DNA of 64,000 nt from Stercorarius parasiticus (Eukaryota > Chordata > Aves > Charadriiformes > Stercorariidae), in assembly GCA_013396915.1 (NCBI GenBank), contig VWZL01004595.1:248286-312285 (forward strand), given 5' to 3'. Below, in pieces: positions 56,901-62,000 of the stretch. Both the position numbers and the translations under genes were made by a program. Each line of letters begins with the position of its first letter. Position 1 is the stretch's first letter. The notes beneath the pieces were generated by a model. It saw nothing but the letters and a program-made list of their open reading frames with translations, was not told the DNA's origin and did no database searches.

Positions 56901-59081
56901 TGTCATACAAATGAAATATTAGACAGACCACAATGCCTGAGATGCACCAACATGTTCAGAAAACCACGCTGTTGGCTTGTGGGGGCCTAATTCCTCCCAG
57001 TATTATTTCCTTTAGGGATTTCTGCAGGGAAGATGTATTTTATAGTTTCCTGTTGCGTGTAGACCATTGAAGTGTTTCTTTCCATTCACATGTGCCAGAG
57101 TGCTGCTTTCTCCTTTCCCCCATCAGGTTCCTCCTCTGTGTTAAGTTCATTAAAAAGTAATGATAAAACCGAAAGCAGAATGGGATGTGCTCTCTGTGCA
57201 CATACGTGTGTGTGTGCACACAGACATAGATTTTTTTTTTAACTACTCCACCCAGCCCTTTTAGGAGGGAGGATGAATGATTTTTAGACTGTCTTAGAGT
57301 TACTAATCCTTCCCTACCCATGTCCATATTACTGTTGCCATCCTGCCTTTTTTTTTCTTCAGCTTGTAAATTTTCCTCCCCGTGTCCAAATATGTGTGCT
57401 ACATCTCTGCCCAGTGGTAGTTTAGTCTTCTGTTCTTCTCTGGAGCAAATAAATGTGTGGAGCAGTATATCTTAATAGTGACTTCAATGAAACATTTTTC
57501 TCAGTGCAGGAAAGGACACTGATTCAAGTTTGCACACCCTTCTGTCAAGATGGCCTTGGGGTTTTTGTCATACTTGCTCTTTTACTCTCTATAAAAAAGT
57601 GCAAATGATGCTATCATACGTGCTCTGGGTCATACAGTCATCTGTCCAAGTGCAGTGCTGCTCTCATATTTTATCGTTAGTAACAGCACAAGCACCCTAT
57701 TTCTTTTTTGGAGGGTGATAAATTTTATGTATTTCAACCATGTTTCTTGACTGCTTCAGGTAAATTAGTACAGAGTGCTGTGGAAAAACTCTGAACTCCC
57801 TCACATCCACACAAACTAGGCAGGGTCTGAAACACTGTGGAGCACACCAAGCAATGTAGAAACTAATACTGGTATTTCACTGGGCTTCAGTCTCTTTTCC
57901 AGGATAGAAGTGAGCCCAAACTCCATTTGGTGCAGAATATACCACATTCAGATGGCTCTGTTGTGAAGAGGACAAGTGATAGCTGTGGGATAGTGGGAAC
58001 ATTTCACTTTCAGTAATGAGACATTCTGCTGACACATTTCTCTCTGCAATCCACTTAGATGAGATATCTGTGCTTCCCTAAAGAGTTCGTAAGTTCCACT
58101 GCTAGAAATGGCTGAGACGTTTCTTTACATATGTATTTTGCAAATGCATTTGGGAAGTTCATTTGAGAGAGCTTCAGAATTACTGATGCTGTGAAAATAT
58201 ATATATAGCAAGAAGTTATGGTTGTTGGCTGTGTTATATGTGTGGATTTTTTTATTTCTTTATTTTTTCTAAATTGCATTAGGCAAAGGACTCTGGGAAG
58301 CCTCAGCAGGTTTCCCACACCTACGTTCAGGTGAGGGTTATTGAAGAGAGCATTCACAAACCGACTGCCATTCCACTGGAGATTTTCATTGTCACCATGG
58401 AAGATGATTTTCCTGGGGGAGTCATTGGGAAAATCCACGCCACAGATCAGGATGTGTACGATGTCCTCACATATACGCTAAAATCAGAGCAGAAAAGTTT
58501 GTTCAAGGTCAACAGCCATGATGGGAAGATCATTGCCCTTGGAGGGCTGGATAACGGCAAGTACGTACTGAATGTCTCTGTCAGTGATGGCCGGTTCCAG
58601 GTACCCATCGACGTTGTGGTCCACGTTGAGCAATTGCTACAAGAAATGCTGCAGAACACGGTCACCATCCGTTTTGAGAACGTTTCCCCGGAAGACTTTG
58701 TGGGCCTGCACATGCATGGGTTCAGGCGTACCTTGCGAAACGCAGTGCTCTCCCAAAAACAAGACAGCCTGCACATCATCAGTATTCAGCCGGTGGCAGG
58801 CAGCAATCAGCTTGACATGCTGTTTGCAGTTCAGATGCACAACGGTGGTTTCTATAAGCCTGCCTATTTGATTCAGAAGCTTACCAATGCAAGGAGACAC
58901 TTGGAAAATGTGATTCGTATTTCTGCTATCTTGGAGAAGAATTGCTCTGGACTGGATTGTCAGGAACAACACTGTGAGCAAAGTCTATCTATTGATTCAC
59001 ATTCCCTGATGACCTATAGCACGGCACGAATTAGTTTTGTGTGCCCCCGCTTTTACAGGAATGTGCGCTGCATGTGCAATG
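2773..59081 (+). CDS. FAT3: FAT3, partial: 13 internal exons of a giant Fat-type cadherin
   Basis: FAT3 is a very large single-pass adhesion protein of the Fat family. Family knowledge places it at the plasma membrane, where it helps set neuronal shape and cell polarity (for example retinal amacrine cell dendrites) through homotypic or Fat/Dachsous-type contacts. The sequence shows thirteen GT-AG exons joining in frame to about 2,390 residues, roughly half of a full-length protein of about 4,500 residues. They encode 22 cadherin repeats with linkers of DxNDNxPxF type and LDRE/LDHE and DAD calcium motifs. The last exon carries the final repeat and the region before EGF 1. The signal peptide, the early repeats, EGF/LamG, the membrane segment and the tail are not in the window. 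FAT3 is preferred to FAT1, FAT2 and FAT4 because the whole exon series matches my memory of vertebrate FAT3; no alignment was run. Fragment residues are numbered 1-2391 below. Confidence 0.93.
6125..6360. other. CpG-rich intronic patch
   Basis: In about 235 bases there are about 16 CpG dinucleotides by eye, including CCCCGCGAAACGCG and CTCCGCGCGGGG. The surrounding intron is AT-rich with very few CpGs. The composition is like a very small CpG island or a GC-rich enhancer. A TATA-like word, GGTATAAAG, lies about 130 bases upstream near 5994. The two overlapping opposite-strand open frames here follow from the GC content and do not resemble a protein. Function is unknown. Confidence 0.6.
8950..9110 (+). 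mobile_element. MIR-like CORE-SINE relic
   Basis: The segment follows the classic MIR body in order: GTGTGGCTTTGGTAAGTC (TGTGTGACCTTGGGCAAGTC in the family), TTTAACCTTG, a TTTTCCTGGGCAAA stretch, ATGGGGATAATAA, then TTGTAAGGATTGAAGGA. It is heavily diverged, as expected for an ancient amniote SINE. I see no target-site duplications. Assigned by remembered consensus, not by alignment. Confidence 0.65.
10201..10248. repeat. 13-bp tandem repeat, about 3.7 copies
   Basis: The unit TTAAAAACAAATG is repeated in tandem three times and followed by a partial fourth copy that ends in TTAAAAACATG. The copies are identical, so the array is young or recently homogenised and may vary in length among individuals. 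Confidence 0.95.
12660..12935 (+). CDS. FAT3: FAT3 exon b: linker plus most of one cadherin repeat (residues 48-139)
   Basis: This 276-nt exon has phase 0 at both ends and encodes 92 residues. It opens with [15 protein letters not shown], which is the last strand of the preceding repeat, its calcium-binding linker and the start of the next repeat. It continues through [34 protein letters not shown] and ends at ILNVM. The repeat is completed in the next exon. The acceptor is TAACTGTAG and the donor GTAAGA. Because its length is a multiple of three with matching phases, skipping it would not shift the frame. Confidence 0.94.
13614..13647. repeat. Inverted repeat, 14-bp stem with 6-nt loop
   Basis: The arms TCAAAGATGGTCTC and GAGACCGTCTTTGA are complementary at 13 of 14 positions, the remaining pair being G-U when transcribed on the + strand. 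The loop is ATGTAC. The bases outside the arms do not continue the pairing, so the stem is shorter than a usual microRNA precursor. Confidence 0.85.
13765..13815 (-). mobile_element. Possible MIR-like SINE fragment, reverse strand
   Basis: The words ATAAACTGAAGCACAGAGAG and then GGCTCATAAAGGTCA resemble the reverse complement of the MIR core, AACTGAGGCACAGAGAGG followed by CAAGGTCAC. Only about 50 bases match, so this is tentative. Confidence 0.4.
14538..14748 (+). CDS. FAT3: FAT3 exon c: repeat junction (residues 140-210)
   Basis: This 211-nt exon contains no methionine codon in frame, so a start-codon-based ORF search misses it. It begins [15 protein letters not shown], finishing the repeat begun in exon b. 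It then has the linker [10 protein letters not shown], with histidine at the last position of the DxNDN motif, and opens the next repeat with [19 protein letters not shown] and YTIEA. It starts at phase 0 after TCTATAG and ends on the first base of a glycine codon before GTTAGG, a donor weaker than consensus. Joining to the giant exon restores EAGNTGN. Confidence 0.92.
15405..15442. repeat. 16-bp direct repeat containing a palindrome
   Basis: The 16-mer GTATATACAAGAGGAG occurs at 15405-15420 and again at 15427-15442, separated by CGTCTT. The second copy with its upstream bases forms the perfect 14-bp palindrome CTTGTATATACAAG (15424-15437). Probably a local slippage duplication. Confidence 0.85.
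17234..17725 (-). mobile_element. CR1 LINE fragment, 5'-truncated
   Basis: Read on the minus strand this is the 3' end of a CR1 element. The + strand begins with tandem TCATAGAATCATAGAAT, the complement of the family's ATTCTATGA tail. It is followed by TTGGAAGGGACCTTTAAAGG and runs to TGGCCCTCCTCTGGACCC, the region encoding the end of ORF2. It is truncated at its 5' side within about 500 bases, as is usual for CR1. No intact reading frame remains. Confidence 0.93.
18624..22697 (+). CDS. FAT3: FAT3 giant exon d: twelve complete cadherin repeats (residues 210-1568)
   Basis: This 4,074-nt exon encodes 1,357 whole codons plus split codons at each end (phase 1 to phase 1). It finishes one repeat, encodes twelve complete repeats, and starts another ([12 protein letters not shown]). 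Linkers with full calcium motifs include DENDNPP, DVNDNPP, DINDNAP, DVNDNPP, DMNDNPP, DENDNAP, DVNDNKP and DINDNAP. Five other linkers lack the motif (18782-18814, 19712-19747, 20333-20359, 21257-21289, 21893-21925). A single exon of about 4 kb at this place is a hallmark of FAT1 and FAT3. The acceptor is TTTTAG and the donor GTAAGG. If the intron were retained the frame would stay open only to a stop at 22766. The extracellular repeats form the long rod that contacts partners on neighbouring cells. No frameshifts or stops. Confidence 0.97.
22841..22841. other. Unknown base (N)
   Basis: A single N follows a poly-T run just inside the intron after the giant exon. It is probably an assembly uncertainty in homopolymer length and does not affect coding sequence. 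Confidence 0.99.
23711..23755 (+). mobile_element. Short CR1 3'-end remnant
   Basis: AAGGTCCCTTCCAACCCAAA is the + strand form of the terminal CR1 sequence found in the longer copies of this window. Only about 45 bases are recognisable and the ATTCTATG tail is degraded. Confidence 0.6.
23925..23960. repeat. Local direct repeat, about 15 bp x 2
   Basis: TGTTGTAGGATATTT occurs twice, separated by three bases (GGC plus A-rich context), giving a small tandem duplication. Confidence 0.75.
24010..24115 (+). mobile_element. MIR-like SINE relic
   Basis: GCTTTGGGCAAGGTGCACTA, then GTGCCTTAGTTCCCACATGT, CTAAAAGTAAATAAGTAGTG and CCTCATCCAAGAGGTATTGT follow the MIR core and downstream region (GGGCAAGTCACTTA, TCAGTTTCCCCATCTGTAAAATG, GTACCTCAT, GGTTGT) in order. 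It is strongly diverged and without visible ends. Confidence 0.55.
26393..26458. promoter_or_regulatory. Palindromic homeodomain-type motif cluster
   Basis: CTAATTAATTAG (26393-26404) is a perfect 12-bp palindrome, and TTAATTAA lies at 26451-26458. Both are paired TAAT cores, the usual site for homeodomain dimers. AT-rich introns contain such words by chance, so a regulatory role is only suggested. Confidence 0.3.
28484..29036 (+). mobile_element. Solo LTR of an avian endogenous retrovirus
   Basis: The segment starts TGGTTTTGGCTGGGGTAGAG and ends AAGCCACAACA, giving TG...CA termini over about 553 bases. The text between matches an LTR family I recognise as common in bird genomes: GCTGAGAAGTGCTTACAC, GTAGGCTGGGGGTGCACAAG, CTGACCAAAGGGATGTTCCA, GATGGAGCCCTGCTTTCCTG. 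An ATTAAA poly(A) signal near 28914 sets the + orientation. The expected TATA position near 28750 reads AGCAATCAAAGCTGG and no longer has a TATA box. No internal viral genes adjoin it and I could not find matching target duplications. The exact ERV class is not assigned. Confidence 0.85.
30030..30226 (+). CDS. FAT3: FAT3 exon e: most of one cadherin repeat (residues 1568-1633)
   Basis: This 197-nt exon continues the repeat opened at the end of the giant exon. It encodes [48 protein letters not shown] and the linker [12 protein letters not shown], where the usual terminal phenylalanine is cysteine, as I recall for other FAT3 sequences. It starts at phase 1 after GTTGCAG and ends on a complete codon before the consensus donor GTGAGT. 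The LDRE and DxNDN motifs are intact. Confidence 0.95.
30227..31189 (+). other. FAT3: FAT3 intron, 1.0 kb
   Basis: A short intron. I see no repeat, gene or distinctive structure in it. It ends in a good pyrimidine tract and TCTCTAG. Confidence 0.85.
31190..31343 (+). CDS. FAT3: FAT3 exon f: start of a cadherin repeat (residues 1634-1685)
   Basis: This 154-nt exon has no in-frame methionine, so simple ORF searches miss it. It encodes [20 protein letters not shown], then the [16 protein letters not shown] calcium-binding region and FFLDPEN. Acceptor CTCTAG, donor GTAAGA, phases 0 and 1. Joining to the next exon gives PENGELKSL. The three-exon span (f, g and the linker) forms one complete repeat. 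Confidence 0.95.
31860..31860. other. Unknown base (N)
   Basis: A single N sits inside the reverse-strand CR1 copy, at a place where other copies read TTTTAGTTTAAAACC. It does not affect FAT3 coding sequence. Confidence 0.99.
31937..32815 (-). pseudogene. Decayed CR1 ORF2 reverse transcriptase fragment
   Basis: A 292-codon open frame on the minus strand retains recognisable CR1 reverse transcriptase blocks: [11 protein letters not shown] (RT block 4), [14 protein letters not shown], and the C-terminal [12 protein letters not shown] and [13 protein letters not shown]. The catalytic block normally reads FADDTKL; here it is FAENIKL, so both catalytic aspartates are lost. A stop codon lies upstream near 32867, just before the DSQHGFTKG segment, and the frame is lost near its C-terminus. 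It is dead and not a host gene. Confidence 0.92.
34104..34337 (+). CDS. FAT3: FAT3 exon g: repeat end, linker, next repeat start (residues 1685-1763)
   Basis: This 234-nt exon (phase 1 to 1) encodes [35 protein letters not shown], the linker [11 protein letters not shown], then [20 protein letters not shown] and the ATDPDVG calcium motif of the next repeat. The acceptor is CAATTTCAG and the donor GTGAGT. It is followed by the longest intron in the window. Its length and phases make it skippable without a frameshift, but that would fuse two half-repeats. Confidence 0.96.
36600..36790 (+). mobile_element. Possible ancient CR1/L3-like fragment
   Basis: AGCAGTGGATTTTCCACCTC followed by TGTCTTCAAATCAAAGTGCC and, later, CAGACAACTATGG resemble the 3' region of old amniote CR1 elements (GTGGAATCTCCATCTC, GTCTTCAAATCAAGAC, CAGACTAGATGATCT). 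Diverged and without a clear tail. Confidence 0.4.
38111..38265 (-). mobile_element. CR1 fragment
   Basis: ACAGAATGGTTGAGGTTGGA, AGGGACCTCTGGAAGGTTAT and TGCTCAAGCAGGGCAACCCA match the complement of a CR1 3' end of the subtype with a GCTCAAGCAGGG block. Similarity continues through CCAGGATGGAGATATTCC and then fades. Confidence 0.85.
42470..42805 (+). mobile_element. CR1 3' end, sense to FAT3
   Basis: The copy begins near ATAAATACGTAAAGGGTGGG and passes through GGAGGATGGGGCCAGGCTCT, GAGGAACTTCTTTACCCTGA, GGCTGCCCAGAGAGGTGGTG and CAGAGGTCCCTTCCAACC. It ends in ATTCTATGGTTCTGTGATAC, a slightly degraded octamer tail. It encodes the end of ORF2 plus the 3' UTR and is relatively well preserved, so fairly young. 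Confidence 0.94.
44025..44527 (+). mobile_element. CR1 3' end, second sense copy
   Basis: TACTGTGTTCAGTTTTGGGC, GGGCAATGAAGCTGGTGAGA, CTGGAGAAAAGGAGGCTGAG, GGCTGCCCAGGGCAGTGGTT and CTTGATGATCTTAAAGGTGC are all CR1 3' landmarks. The tail is reduced to ATGATTCTGATT. The subtype differs from the copy at 42470-42805 in its TTGATGATCTTAAAGG ending. Confidence 0.93.
46595..46757 (-). mobile_element. CR1 3'-end fragment
   Basis: TCATAGAGTCATAGAATGGT, TTGGGTTGGAAGGAACCTTT and GATCATCTAGTTCCAACCCC are the complement of the CR1 tail and 3' UTR. The match continues to GACACCTCCAGGGATGGGG and is then lost. Confidence 0.92.
47945..48010. mobile_element. Possible ancient LINE 3'-tail motif
   Basis: ATTGTAAGCCTTTCTGGGCA followed by AGGACCATATCTGGATTCTG resembles the conserved 3' end of ancient L2/L3-type LINEs (ATTGTAAGCTCTTTGGGGCAGGGAC). 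Too short for a firm call. Confidence 0.35.
48265..48654 (+). CDS. FAT3: FAT3 exon h: repeat end, linker, most of next repeat (residues 1763-1893)
   Basis: This 390-nt exon (phase 1 to 1) encodes [38 protein letters not shown], the linker [16 protein letters not shown], then [35 protein letters not shown] and FRINSKTG. The acceptor is CTTTCAG. The donor used must be GTTCGT at 48655 to keep the frame; a better-looking GTAAAG lies four bases further on. The frame stays open upstream of the acceptor, but the CTTTCAG site and phase set the true start at 48265. Confidence 0.96.
48655..51179 (+). other. FAT3: FAT3 intron, 2.5 kb
   Basis: It contains a diverged sense CR1 at 49960-50385. The stretch 49615-49790 is AT-rich with homeodomain- and TGACAG-type words and may be a conserved element. 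No gene is supported. The acceptor is CCTTGCTTCAAAG. Confidence 0.85.
49960..50385 (+). mobile_element. Old, diverged CR1 3' region
   Basis: In order: CAGACGAGATTAAGAAGAAT, GAAGGAATTGAGGCTATTTA, GGGCTTAAATTGCATTTGGA, ATAGGAAGAAATTCCTAACT and GTTGGACTAAATGACCTTTA. These are degraded equivalents of the CR1 landmarks (GAAGGAACTGAGGTTGTTTAG, GGAAAAACTTCTTCACTG, GACTAGATGACCTTTAAAGG). It is much more diverged than the other copies, so an older insertion. Confidence 0.75.
51180..51394 (+). CDS. FAT3: FAT3 exon i: repeat end, linker, next repeat start (residues 1893-1964)
   Basis: This 215-nt exon starts at phase 1 and ends on a full codon. It encodes [38 protein letters not shown], the linker [15 protein letters not shown], then [16 protein letters not shown], the opening of the next repeat. 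The LDYE motif stands at the usual LDRE position. The donor is the consensus GTGAGT. Confidence 0.95.
51395..52075 (+). other. FAT3: FAT3 intron, 0.7 kb
   Basis: A short intron with no recognisable element. Its acceptor is TCAAAAAAG, preceded by a strong pyrimidine tract 5 to 40 bases upstream. Confidence 0.85.
52076..52213 (+). CDS. FAT3: FAT3 exon j: middle of a cadherin repeat (residues 1965-2010)
   Basis: This 138-nt exon encodes 46 residues, phase 0 at both ends. [20 protein letters not shown] carries the DxD calcium motif. It continues [19 protein letters not shown] and ends KKKLDRER at the donor GTAAGA. The upstream frame is open for 30 bases, but the required phase and the AAAAAAG acceptor define the exon start. 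It is skippable in frame. Confidence 0.95.
52214..54890 (+). other. FAT3: FAT3 intron, 2.7 kb
   Basis: It contains a CpG-rich segment at 52400-52710 and a poly-A run near 52817-52830. The rest shows no gene or named repeat. The acceptor is CCCTTTTGCAG. Confidence 0.85.
52400..52710. other. CpG-rich intronic patch with a homeodomain-type word
   Basis: About 17 CpGs are visible in roughly 280 bases, in contrast to the CpG-poor intron around it. It contains GTGTGCAAGCGCACACG (an imperfect inverted repeat) and CCATTAATTAGCGCTC, with ATTAATTAG at 52635-52643. The 154-codon open frame across it (52243-52707) has no cadherin similarity and no plausible splice context. Function is unknown; a conserved enhancer is possible. 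Confidence 0.55.
54891..55034 (+). CDS. FAT3: FAT3 exon k: repeat end and linker (residues 2011-2058)
   Basis: This 144-nt exon encodes 48 residues, phase 0 to 0: [20 protein letters not shown], then [17 protein letters not shown] and the next repeat's ANYTAVIQ. It completes the repeat spread over exons i, j and k. Acceptor TTTGCAG, donor consensus GTAAGT. It is frame-neutral if skipped. Confidence 0.95.
55035..55588 (+). other. FAT3: FAT3 intron, 0.55 kb
   Basis: A short intron. A GC-richer stretch lies near 55250-55440, but I recognise no element. The acceptor GTGTAAAG has a weak pyrimidine tract interrupted by purines. Confidence 0.8.
55589..55786 (+). CDS. FAT3: FAT3 exon l: most of the penultimate cadherin repeat (residues 2059-2124)
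   Basis: This 198-nt exon encodes 66 residues, phase 0 to 0: [56 protein letters not shown] and EYVLCVQ. The DKD calcium motif is present but the LDRE-type motif is replaced by VIFKHM, as in other FAT3 sequences from memory. The acceptor (GTGTAAAG) and donor (GTACGG) are both below consensus strength, and the exon is frame-neutral. Confidence 0.95.
55787..58282 (+). other. FAT3: FAT3 intron, 2.5 kb
   Basis: It is AT-rich with poly-T runs near 56056-56070 and 57232-57241 and an alternating purine-pyrimidine stretch near 57196-57222. No gene or named transposon is seen. The acceptor is AATTGCATTAG. Confidence 0.85.
57196..57222. repeat. Short CA/TG simple repeat
   Basis: TGTGCACATACGTGTGTGTG then TGCACACA is an alternating purine-pyrimidine stretch that is nearly self-complementary. 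It is a low-complexity sequence of the kind that can adopt left-handed DNA or cruciforms. Confidence 0.7.
58283..59081 (+). CDS. FAT3: FAT3 exon m: last cadherin repeat and pre-EGF region (residues 2125-2391)
   Basis: This 799-nt exon encodes 266 codons plus one base (phase 0 to 1). It finishes the penultimate repeat ([14 protein letters not shown]), whose exit linker [17 protein letters not shown] lacks DxNDN. It then encodes the membrane-proximal repeat ([57 protein letters not shown]). The last 150 or so residues are the conserved Fat region before EGF 1, ending with cysteines in [15 protein letters not shown] and [15 protein letters not shown]. Acceptor GCATTAG; donor consensus GTGAGT at 59082. 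The open frame runs on into the intron to a TGA at 59270-59272, but phase and donor show the exon end. Confidence 0.96.
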
Positions 59082-62000
59082 GTGAGTACTGCTCCCTCTT
59101 CCCCTCCCATCTCTACACATTATGCGATAGGATCGTTTTTATTCCTCTGATGCAGATTAGAAGGGGCATTTCAATTCAGTCTGTTAAAGCACGACTGGCT
59201 GATGTATTGTGGGAATTGATTTCTCAGGCTCAGGAAGAATTGTTCGTGTTTACTGATGTAAATGGAAGTTGATGAACTTTGGCCTTTTACGACAAAGACC
59301 ACTTTCCTGGAGGCTCCATAATCAGAGCCATCAACCAACTTCCAGAGGAGGGGAAGGAAGGGGAGAGGAAGGGAGAGGGGAGGGAGGGATGTGGTTTCCC
59401 ACCCCCTCGGTGCCACCACTGGAATAAACGTGCAGAACAGCCTGGTCTGCAGCGATGTACCATCAGTCTCCGAAGAGAAGGACCCCTGACCTGAGCAGTG
59501 CAGGTGGAAGGGCCTTTTCCAGTCCCATTTTTACAGAGAGGCATGGAAACCAGTGAAGTATTTTATTAAGTAACTGCAAGCAAGCACTGTTCCTGACCTT
59601 TAATGCTACAATAGGTGACAGGGTGGGTTTCTGGCCAGGTTTCAGGCTGTTCCACATTTTGGCAGAGATTTCACATGGGCATATATGACAAATAGACTTG
59701 AGAGCTAGTCTTCCTTACGATTCTGCACTTGGAGTATAAAACCTCAGGCAGTTACAATAATAGTTCTGTTTCTTTTGTTTGCCAGGCTATTTGCTCCTCA
59801 TTCCACTTCATTTAAGAGTGGAGAAAAAAAGCTGCTGTAAAATCAATACATCTAAGTCTCCCTCATCTTAAGCACACATGCACACAAACACACACACGGA
59901 GCAGTACAAGAATTCAGCAGCCATGTCTCTCGGTAACCAACCTTTGTTTCTGCAGAAGTCAGCAGGACTTCGTGCCTTACCATGTTACCATCGACTTCCA
60001 TGGGGATGAAAAATAGGCATAAATTACATAAAATTTAACCAGAAGTCATTGTCTCCTGCAGTACGTGAATAATAGTGCCATAGAAGCTCAGTTCTGTAAA
60101 AATATCAGAATTCTGTATCTGAGGTGTTTTCTTGTACGTTCAAGAGCAGACTATTTGGTCAATTTTTAAGTAATAGCGTTATAAGTTTCAAACAGATGTG
60201 TCTATTATAACAACAGTCGGCCTTTTGTTACACATGAAAGGCTCAGAAATAAGGGATTTTGACAGGTTTAAAAGGGACAATGCTGCAATATCCTCCAGAC
60301 GAGTCCAGGAGCCAGTGCAGGAGCACTGCCTGCAAAACACTTTTATATTCTCTAAGTCTCATTTTCGTACCAAGAAATCACAAATCCGCATCTCCATGGG
60401 GATAGTGATAGCCCTTGCTGTCAGAAATTGGTTTTCTGGCAGCCAAAATTTTGACTGTTTATAATTTCATTTCGCTACTTATTAAAGTCAATAATGATGT
60501 ATTATTCCCCTCAGATACTAATAGTAAGTGGATCTGCCTCATAATCCCTAAGCTTAGCTCCAAAAAAAAGGACTTTGTAATGCAGTACAGTTCTGATCCT
60601 GCAGCTCTCCTTTCCCCCCCCTGCACAGCAAGTTTGTACTGGAAACACGATAATTTAGCTGGGATGGCGATTTCCAAATTTTTCAGTTATGTACCAGTCG
60701 ATCGTCAAAACGTACGGCAGGCTGCCAGAAAGGCAGCGTGTTTCTGCAGACCGTCTGTGGTCCCCAGCCTCTGGACCATTCATCACGGCCTGGAAGGCTG
60801 CTGTATGGGAACAGTTGCAACAGGCAGCTTGTCCTGGTCCAGCTGGAAAGCTGGATGGATTCCCACAGCTCCCCTTTGAACCATGATGCGCTGAATTCCC
60901 ATGGGTGATCCACAGGCCTTGAGGTGGGGTTGGGCATGTCCAGTCCACCATCCAGCCTGTACCAAAAGTGTCCAGAGCTGCTGATTTAAGCATAGCTACC
61001 GGAGAGGTGAAAGCCTTGGTGCCTCCCAGTCGCACAGAGATAAGAGTTGTTGGTAGGAAGTAAAAAAATCCCTGCTTTGCCCTCCTCCACATTAGTTAAT
61101 GCTTCAGCCTCTTCCACTGTTTTTAATTAAAGGAACCACAAGAAATATTGGTATTTAGGTAAATACAGAGACACACGCCGTGTTTTATCACATAGGAGGT
61201 AACAGACTTCTGAGGGTATATTAATTAGAGAATGTATGTATAGTTTTGCTTTCATGAAGGCTAAAGACTAGGCCCAGCAAAAGGGTTGGAAAAATGCAAA
61301 TACTTCTTTGATCAGTAGTTCTTGTACATGCATATAAAAGCAGCAAGTCAGGAAAAGGCGTACAAAGTACTACAATAAATTTATTTTGGCTTGTTTAACA
61401 AGACAGCATTAGCAAGATATTATTAGTATAATAAAAGCATTATACTTCCTTTGTTACTAGGATAGTTTCATGATCCAGTCCGGTATTAATGGTTTGAATT
61501 ATGACAAAGCCATTCAAATATTGCATATGTTTCCAGAGATCTGATTCAATTATGACCCAGAAAGCTTGAGTTTGAACTAATTCACTCGTTCTTGAAATAT
61601 GTATCATACTTGGAGTGTTTTTCCCACTGGCAGATGTCACAGATATGCACAATTTATGCATGCCAGCTGTGCATAACTTACCTAGATTACCTTTGTGAAC
61701 AATCGGAGTTATCTAACATGAAAATGCAGGGAGACTGTAAAGCAGGCAGTGGGTGAACTTTGGAGGTTCAGCAGCTCAGCTCTGGAAGGATAAGTTCGAA
61801 AGTTCAGGTGCATCAATCTAAGCCTTTAAAATCAATAAAATTGAACTAAAGAGTTTTCCAATAACAGGCTGTCTCCTTAGATTTCTGGCTCATCTGCTTG
61901 TGTTTGTATGAAAAAAATATTATAACAAACTGGGGTTTGTTTCGGCGTGGCTGTAGGGGCTGTGCAATTGCCAGTCTCCCTTCACATGACGTGAGGTATG

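Noticed and set aside
2773..59081. Assignment to FAT1, FAT2 or FAT4 instead of FAT3
   Set aside because: FAT1 shares the giant exon, but the repeat sequences and the pre-EGF region fit my memory of FAT3 better. FAT2 and FAT4 differ in exon layout and linkers. An alignment would settle it.
60415..60879. 154-codon ORF and overlapping minus-strand ORFs near 60650-61090
   Set aside because: Low-similarity frames in GC-richer intron, open on both strands, with no recognisable domain or conserved start context.
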